A DNA stretch of 45,615 nt from Acidobacteriota bacterium (lineage in GTDB: Bacteria > Actinomycetota > Acidimicrobiia > Acidimicrobiales > Palsa-688): the NCBI GenBank assembly GCA_028876385.1, contig JAGWSF010000005.1, positions 1 through 45,615 of the forward strand, in the 5' to 3' direction. Shown in pieces: positions 39,731 to 45,615 of this stretch. Numbering within the stretch: position 1 is the first letter of the stretch; each line of letters begins with the position of its first letter. The notes below the pieces were generated by a model. That model saw only the letters and a program-made list of their open reading frames with translations, had not been told where the DNA came from and ran no database searches. The translations under genes were made by a program, and so were the position numbers.

Positions 39731-40586
39731 GTGACCGCCGCCCTGGACGAGTTGTTGGACCTGCTCGACCTCGAGTCCCTCGAGGTGGACCTCTACCGCG
39801 GGGTCAGCCCCAACGAGGAGCGGCTACGGGTCTTCGGGGGTCAGGTGGCCGCCCAGTCGCTCATCGCGGCGGGGCGTACCGTCGCCGACGGTCAGGGGGT
39901 GGAACGGCCCGTCCACTCCCTGCACGCCTACTTCCTCCGCCCCGGGGACCCGAAGATCCCCATCCTCTACCAGGTGGACCGCATCCGCGACGGCCGGTCC
40001 TTCACCACCCGACGGGTGGCGGCCATACAGCGCGGCGAGCCCATCTTCCACCTGTCGGCCTCGTTCCAGGTGCCCGAGGAAGGGGTGACCCACCAGGAGC
40101 AAGCCCCGCCGGTCCCCGACCCCGAGACCCTGCCGACCTGGGCCGAGGCAGCCGCCCGCTACGCCGACAACTACGACGAGTGGATGAACCGCTCCCGACC
40201 CATCGACGTGCGCCACGTCGGCGACCCCATCCGCACCCCCGGCGAGCAGGCCCCCCGCCCGCCCTCGCACCAGATGTGGTTCCGGGCCGACGGACGGCTG
40301 CCCGACTACCCGCTGCTGCACACCTGCCTCGTCGCCTACGCCAGCGACATGACCCTGCTCGACACCATCATGCTGCCCCACGGGGTGACCTGGACCGAGG
40401 GGATGCAGGTCAGCCTGGACCACGCCATGTGGTTCCACCGCCCCTTCCGGGCCGACGAATGGCTGCTCTACGACCAGTACAGCCCCACGGCCTCAGGGGC
40501 GCGGGGGCTGGCCACCGGGACCATCTTCACCCGAGACGGCCGCCTGGCCGTGTCGGTCGTGCAGGAGGGTCTGCTACGGACCCCGG

Positions 40587-40600
<14 letters not shown>
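39731..40600 (+). CDS. tesB: Acyl-CoA thioesterase II
   Basis: Hydrolyses medium- and long-chain acyl-CoA. The protein has 289 residues with the double hot-dog layout. The N-terminal domain has RVFGGQVAAQSLIAAGRTV and SLHAYFLRPGDPKIPILYQVDRIRDGRSFTTRRV (in parts). The C-terminal domain has AYASDMTLLDTIMLPHG (with the catalytic Asp of TesB enzymes), VSLDHAMWFHRPFRADEWLLYDQ and GLATGTIFTRDG. The GTG start follows a short leader. Its 3' end overlaps the convergent gltA by 14 bases. Confidence 0.94.
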
Positions 40601-41855
<1,255 letters not shown>

Positions 41856-41984
41856 AGCTCCCCCTATAGGAGAAAGATCATCATGGGTACGGTCGGCATG
41901 CTACCGCTACCAACGGCGGGAACTTCCAGACGGGACAGGTTGTTTCCCGCCCCGCGAGCCGGCCGCGTCGGGCATGATGCTGCG

Positions 41985-42281
41985 GTGCCCGACGAGATAC
42001 CCGATCTTCAAGAGGTCAGGACACGCATCGACGACGTCGACCGACGCCTGATCGCCCTTCTGGCCGAACGGGCCCGCCTCGTCGGCGAGGTCGTCCACTA
42101 CAAGCGGGCTCACCGCATGCCGGTGGTGGACCGCGCCCGCGAGGACCGCATGCTGGACCGCATCGCCCACATCGCCACTGAAGCGGGCGTGGACCCACGG
42201 GTCGCGCAGCAGGTGCTGCGCACCATCATCGACGGCTTCACCCTGCTCGAAGTCGAGGAGCTCGGACCCGACGAGGTCTAG
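41985..42281 (+). CDS. Chorismate mutase (AroQ type), stand-alone
   Basis: The protein has 98 residues, entirely helical AroQ fold. Key elements are LQEVRTRIDDVDRRLIALLAERARLVGEVVHYK with the catalytic Arg and Lys, VVDRAREDRMLDRI and a C-terminal helix with VLRTIIDGFTLLE. It rearranges chorismate to prephenate for Phe/Tyr synthesis. The frame continues back to 41472 as a shadow over gltA; GTG 41985 is the natural start. Divergent from gltA. Confidence 0.92.
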   Translation: MPDEIPDLQEVRTRIDDVDRRLIALLAERARLVGEVVHYKRAHRMPVVDRAREDRMLDRIAHIATEAGVDPRVAQQVLRTIIDGFTLLEVEELGPDEV

Positions 42282-42296
42282 CCGGCGGGGCGGCGC

Positions 42297-42731
42297 TCAG
42301 AGCTGGTAGCGGTAGACGTTGGTCTCCCGCAGCTCGAAACCCATCCGGCGGTAGAGCCGGTTGGCGGCCTCCCGGGACGGTCGCGACGTCAACTCCACGG
42401 TACGGGCCCCCGCCACCCGGGCCGCCTCCAGAGCGGCCTCGGTGAGCTGCTCGCCACAACCCCGGCCCCGCACCTCGCTGGAGACGATCACGTCCTCTAT
42501 CCACGCTCGCAGGCCGCTCGGAATGCGGAACAGGGCCAGCGTCAACGTGCCGACGATGGGGCCACCCGTCCCGTCGCGGGCGACGAACAGGGTGGTCGCC
42601 GACGAGCCGGCGATCTCGTCCACCTCGGCCGCCGTGGGAGTCGGCGCCGAACTGGACAGCAGCGGCAGGAGCCGGCCGACCGCGCCGACCACATCGGGAT
42701 CCCCGGGCTGAGCGACCTCGATCACGAACAC
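42297..42731 (-). CDS. GNAT family N-acetyltransferase
   Basis: The protein has 144 residues from GTG 42731. GNAT motif A is VIVSSEVRGRGCGEQLTEAALEAAR (Q/R-x-x-G-x-G/A acetyl-CoA loop), preceded by LRAWIEDV and followed by VELTSRPSREAANRLYRRMGFE (motif B). Acceptor unknown. It is downstream of the MFS exporter, but with a 115-base gap containing repeats. Confidence 0.88.
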   Translation of the reverse strand: MFVIEVAQPGDPDVVGAVGRLLPLLSSSAPTPTAAEVDEIAGSSATTLFVARDGTGGPIVGTLTLALFRIPSGLRAWIEDVIVSSEVRGRGCGEQLTEAALEAARVAGARTVELTSRPSREAANRLYRRMGFELRETNVYRYQL

Positions 42732-42790
42732 CGCCCGACTGTAGCCCTTACCCCCGAACCCCCCCCGGGGGCGGCGAGCGCCCCGAACCA

Positions 42791-42826
42791 CCGTCGGCTC
42801 AGGGGGCGCCGTCGGCTCAGGGGGCG
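42791..42826. repeat. Perfect 18-bp tandem duplication
   Basis: CCGTCGGCTCAGGGGGCG occurs twice in a row (42791-42808, 42809-42826), followed by a partial CCGTCG. It lies between the MFS and GNAT genes. Nearby CCCCCCCCGGGGGCG (about 42757-42771) can fold back and may act in termination after the MFS gene. Confidence 0.7.
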
Positions 42827-42846
42827 CCGTCGTCGCCCGGCGGGGG

Positions 42847-44139
42847 TCAGTGGCCGGGGGCAGCCCGCTGGTCGACGGTCTCGTGATCGACGGTCTCCTG
42901 GTGGCGGAAGCCGGGCAGGGCGGCGGCCAGGAGTACCGCTCCGATCACGCAGGCCACCCCACCGGATACGACCGAGAAGGCGTTGCCGAGACCGTCGGCC
43001 ACCGCCCCCGCCTCGAGGTCCCCGAGGCGCGGGCCGCCCTGGACCACGGCGATCTGTATGGCTGACAACCTCCCCCGCAGGTGGTCGGGCACGGCCGTCT
43101 GCAGAATGGTGTTGCGGAACACCGCCGACACCACGTCGGCCCACCCGGCCAGCGCCAGCAGCACCAGGCCGATCCACAGCACGTCTATCAGCCCGAAGGC
43201 GGCGATGGCCGCCCCCCACACCATCACCGCGATGATCACGGCCCGGCCCTGGCGCCGCACCGACTGCACCCACCCGGTGGTCAACGCACCGATCAGCGCC
43301 CCCACCCCGGGGGCGGCGTAGAGGAACCCGACGGCCTCGGCCCCGCCGTGGAAGAAGTCCAGCCCGAGGGCCGGGAAGAGGGCCCGGGGCATACCGAACA
43401 CCATGGCGTCGATATCGAGCAGGTACACCCCCTGGAGGTTCTGACGTCCCCGCAGGTAGGCGAAGCCCTCCCGCAACGAACGCCAGGCGGGGGGCCGGCC
43501 CTGCGGGTCGGAGGGGGGTTGGGGCCGCTGGAGGGTCACGGACACGAACGACACCACGAACGACGCCACGTCCAGCCAGTAGACGGTGGCAACTCCGCGG
43601 CCGGCCAGTACCAGCCCGGCCACCGACGGGCCGACCACGATGCCCAGCTGGAACTGGACCTGCCAGAGGGAGTAGGCGGCCGCCAGTTCCGATGTGCGGA
43701 CCAGGCGGGGGATGGCGGCGTTGAAGGTGGGACGGTCGAACCCGGCCAGGCCCCCCTGGACGGCGGTCAGGACGAACAGCGGCCACAGCGCCGGTCGGCT
43801 GAGACCGCCGTTGAGGGCCAGACCGACGCTGGCCACGGCCATCAGCAACTCGGTGGCCATCAGCACCCTTCTCCGGTCGTGGGTGTCGGCCAGCACGCCC
43901 CCCGCCATGGAGCACACGATCAGCGGGACGAGCTGGGCCAGGCTGACCAGTCCGACGTCCAGGGAGGAGCCCGTTATGCGGAACACCTGGTAGGGGACGG
44001 CCACGGCCGTCAGCTGGGTCCCGAGGGTGGAAACCAACTGGCCGGAGAAAAGCAGCCGGAAGTCCCTGGAGTCGCGGAGCGGACCGAGGTCCACCAGCCA
44101 CGTCCGGCTGGGTCGGGTCCTGCGCAGCCGAGCGGGCAC
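42847..44139 (-). CDS. MFS transporter (EntS-like exporter group)
   Basis: The protein has 430 residues and about 12 membrane segments. The first loop region (LRDSRDFRLLFSGQLVSTLGTQLTAVAVPYQVF, in parts) and the motif A equivalent GGVLADTHDRRRVLMATELL between segments 2 and 3 are typical of the EntS/MFS_3 group of small-molecule exporters. Start is GTG 44139, with TAGCCT on the minus strand (44153-44148) eight bases upstream, again close to leaderless spacing. Substrate unknown. Confidence 0.9.
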   Translation of the reverse strand: MPARLRRTRPSRTWLVDLGPLRDSRDFRLLFSGQLVSTLGTQLTAVAVPYQVFRITGSSLDVGLVSLAQLVPLIVCSMAGGVLADTHDRRRVLMATELLMAVASVGLALNGGLSRPALWPLFVLTAVQGGLAGFDRPTFNAAIPRLVRTSELAAAYSLWQVQFQLGIVVGPSVAGLVLAGRGVATVYWLDVASFVVSFVSVTLQRPQPPSDPQGRPPAWRSLREGFAYLRGRQNLQGVYLLDIDAMVFGMPRALFPALGLDFFHGGAEAVGFLYAAPGVGALIGALTTGWVQSVRRQGRAVIIAVMVWGAAIAAFGLIDVLWIGLVLLALAGWADVVSAVFRNTILQTAVPDHLRGRLSAIQIAVVQGGPRLGDLEAGAVADGLGNAFSVVSGGVACVIGAVLLAAALPGFRHQETVDHETVDQRAAPGH

Positions 44140-44182
44140 GGCGGGTCAGGCTACCCCGGCTCCCGGCGGCTACCGGCGGGAA

Positions 44183-45615
44183 TCAGCGGTAGAGGACCAG
44201 CCCTTTGGGGGACGGCACGAAGCCGGCGGAGGTGAGCGCCTCGGTCAGGTCGTCGGGCCAACGCTGCAGGGCGAGACGCCTCCACCGCCCCGCTTTCACC
44301 AGATCGGCGAGCGCGCCGGCCACCGGCGGTCCCCACCCGGGGTCGGGGTCCCGGAGGGCGACGAGGCCCCGGCCCGATCGCTCCAGGTAGGCGCAACCCA
44401 GACCGTCGACCAGCACGACGTAGGCCCCGGCGACGCGCTGTGGACCCTTGACCGGCCAGGGGATCGACGCCCCGTAGGGGTTGGCCGGGTCGGTGGCCGC
44501 CAGGACGTGCACCTCGGGGTCGTCCCGGCCGGTGTCGACGCGCCGGGACTCGGCTCGCAGCCGGTCCACCGCTCCGGGCAGGGCGAACTGCGCGCCTCCC
44601 ATGCCGGACAGGAAATAGCCCCTCCGTATCCGTCCGGACTCCTCCAGGGTCTTGAGCACCGGGTAGATACCGGCGAACCCTCCCGGAACCGCCTCGAAGC
44701 GTACGGCGTCGCGGGTGAGCACGCCGTGGCGCTCGAGCAGAGCACCCACCGCGGCGGCGGCCGACTCGACGTCGTGGCGGCTCCGCACCCGGGGGTCGTC
44801 GATGAGGGGGGCGCTGAGTTCCCGCCCGACCAGGGACCACCGGCCCTGCCCGCTCGGGGGGGCGGTGGCGCGGATCGGGCCCGGGCGGGGCCGTGCGGGT
44901 CTCGGCAGGGGTGCCGTCCGGGGTCGCCCCGAGCCTCGGCCTCCCGATCGCCGACCGGCCCCAGACGCCGGGGAGACGACAGCCCGCACCGCGGCGAACC
45001 CGTCGCAGGTGACCTCGCCCGACCACACCAGGTCCCAAAGGGCCGCCAGCACCTCCTGGTCGGACCATCGGACGGCGCCGATCTCGCGGAAGAAGCAGGC
45101 GCCGCGGGCGGCCAACTGCTGGCGGATGTGGTCGTGCAGCCCGTCGCGCCCCACCACCGCGTCCACGGGGCCGACACCGCCAGGAGGCGGCCCCGACCCG
45201 GCGGGGTCCGCCGGCCCGTAACCGAGGCGGGGCAGGAGCAGCCCGGCCACCTCCCGGCGGGCCAGCACGACCCGGCCGTCGCCGCGCCCGAGCGGGCCCG
45301 CTCCCACCCACATGACCTCGCCGCTGACCATCAACTCGTCGAGCATCCGGGGGTCATAGTCGCGCACCCGGACGGCCAGGATGTCGGCCTCGAGGGCGCT
45401 GGCCGGCAGGGCCAGACCCTCCAGCTGGCCGATCACCTCGAGGACCCGGTCGGCCCCGGTCGACTCGGGCCGGGTGCCCACCGGGGCCACCCCGTGCCAG
45501 GCCGGCAGGAAGCGGGCCAGGGCTTCGGCGTCGGCCGGTTCCACCTCTCGGCGCAGCACCGCCAGGGACCTCTGGCGCAGGATGCGCAGCACGTCCACGT
45601 CGCACCACTCGTCGC
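44183..45615 (-). CDS. lhr: Lhr-family helicase, C-terminal part, 5' end outside the window
   Basis: The frame is open to the right edge (upstream of 45598 it reads D-E-W-C-D), so the N-terminal helicase motors lie outside. The 477 visible residues match the Lhr C-terminal region: DVLRILRQRSLAVLRREVEPADAEALARFLPAWHG (in parts), the GRVVLARREVAGLLL segment, GARGACFFREI-like sequence (actual AARGACFFREIGAVRW), WDLVWSGEVTCDGFAAVRA, GRWSLVGRELSAP, GVLTRDAVRFEAVPGGFAGIYPVLKTLEESGRIRRGYFLSGMGGAQFALPGAVDRLR (in parts) and the C-terminal Lhr signature before LVLYR. Actinobacterial Lhr proteins are large DNA-damage-linked 3'-5' translocases. Confidence 0.92.
   Translation of the reverse strand, partial: DEWCDVDVLRILRQRSLAVLRREVEPADAEALARFLPAWHGVAPVGTRPESTGADRVLEVIGQLEGLALPASALEADILAVRVRDYDPRMLDELMVSGEVMWVGAGPLGRGDGRVVLARREVAGLLLPRLGYGPADPAGSGPPPGGVGPVDAVVGRDGLHDHIRQQLAARGACFFREIGAVRWSDQEVLAALWDLVWSGEVTCDGFAAVRAVVSPASGAGRRSGGRGSGRPRTAPLPRPARPRPGPIRATAPPSGQGRWSLVGRELSAPLIDDPRVRSRHDVESAAAAVGALLERHGVLTRDAVRFEAVPGGFAGIYPVLKTLEESGRIRRGYFLSGMGGAQFALPGAVDRLRAESRRVDTGRDDPEVHVLAATDPANPYGASIPWPVKGPQRVAGAYVVLVDGLGCAYLERSGRGLVALRDPDPGWGPPVAGALADLVKAGRWRRLALQRWPDDLTEALTSAGFVPSPKGLVLYR

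Noticed and set aside
42757..42771. C8/G5 run as a terminator of the MFS gene
   Set aside because: The stem would be short and without a T-run; it is mentioned with the adjacent repeat but not called as a separate terminator.
43081..44235. Plus-strand frame of 384 codons over the MFS gene
   Set aside because: Antisense shadow; the minus strand has 12 hydrophobic segments and the MFS loop motif.

Overview
The window is very GC-rich, gene-dense chromosomal DNA with heavy GTG/TTG start use, stop/start overlaps of the ATGA/GTGA/TTGA type, and several promoters whose -10 box (TAnnnT) lies only 6-8 bases before the start codon. The gene set (MurT/GatD, polyphosphate glucokinase, SCO6880-type conjugation proteins, DUF3040, DUF5666-like and DUF2510 proteins, an actinobacterial HicA type) points to an Actinomycetota bacterium. 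Acidimicrobiia or a close relative is my inference; no rRNA or other decisive marker is present.

Layout. 1-2309: an ABC exporter of the MacB/FtsX type (ATPase cut by the left edge, permease) and a membrane-anchored DUF5666-like protein. 2403-8777: DUF3040 protein, polyphosphate glucokinase with an odd basic tail, the coupled minus-strand set murT-gatD-pncB, a DoxX protein and a stand-alone LigD polymerase domain. 8797-21159: a compact conjugation locus. Its minus-strand operon reads DUF6112-like small membrane protein, VirB6/TrbL-like channel protein, SCO6880 protein, VirB4-type ATPase and VirD4/TraG-type coupling protein, with a MobF relaxase gene divergent from it. Between the VirB4 and VirD4 genes, on the opposite strand, sits a 4-kb island (about 10660-14645). 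It carries a tyrosine recombinase, a small HTH protein, a large cysteine-rich protein that looks like a catalytically dead tyrosine recombinase, and a hicAB toxin-antitoxin pair whose toxin is frameshifted.

21199-30213: CPBP protease with DUF2510, flippase-like membrane protein, small lipoprotein, orphan adenine methylase, sigma-70 factor, MarR regulator, pdxH, pyrE and a HelD-type ATPase. 30309-32823: hemE and a protoporphyrinogen-oxidase-family gene. 32914-39629: an envelope/glycan neighbourhood (GT4 glycosyltransferase, methyltransferase and alpha/alpha-toroid protein in one operon; apolipoprotein N-acyltransferase; GT2 glycosyltransferase; GtrA protein; second methyltransferase). 39731-45615: acyl-CoA thioesterase II, citrate synthase, chorismate mutase, GNAT acetyltransferase, MFS exporter, and the C-terminal part of an Lhr-family helicase running off the right edge.

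The most unusual part is 8.8-21.2 kb. The conjugation genes look reduced: the relaxase keeps its HUH nuclease motif but its helicase half has lost the Walker A lysine, and no peptidoglycan hydrolase, VirB8-like protein or integrase of their own is visible. The operon was then invaded by a recombinase trio whose gene sizes recall Tn554 TnpA/TnpC/TnpB but whose third protein is a zinc-finger pseudo-recombinase. No tRNA, rRNA, CRISPR array or recognisable riboswitch was found.
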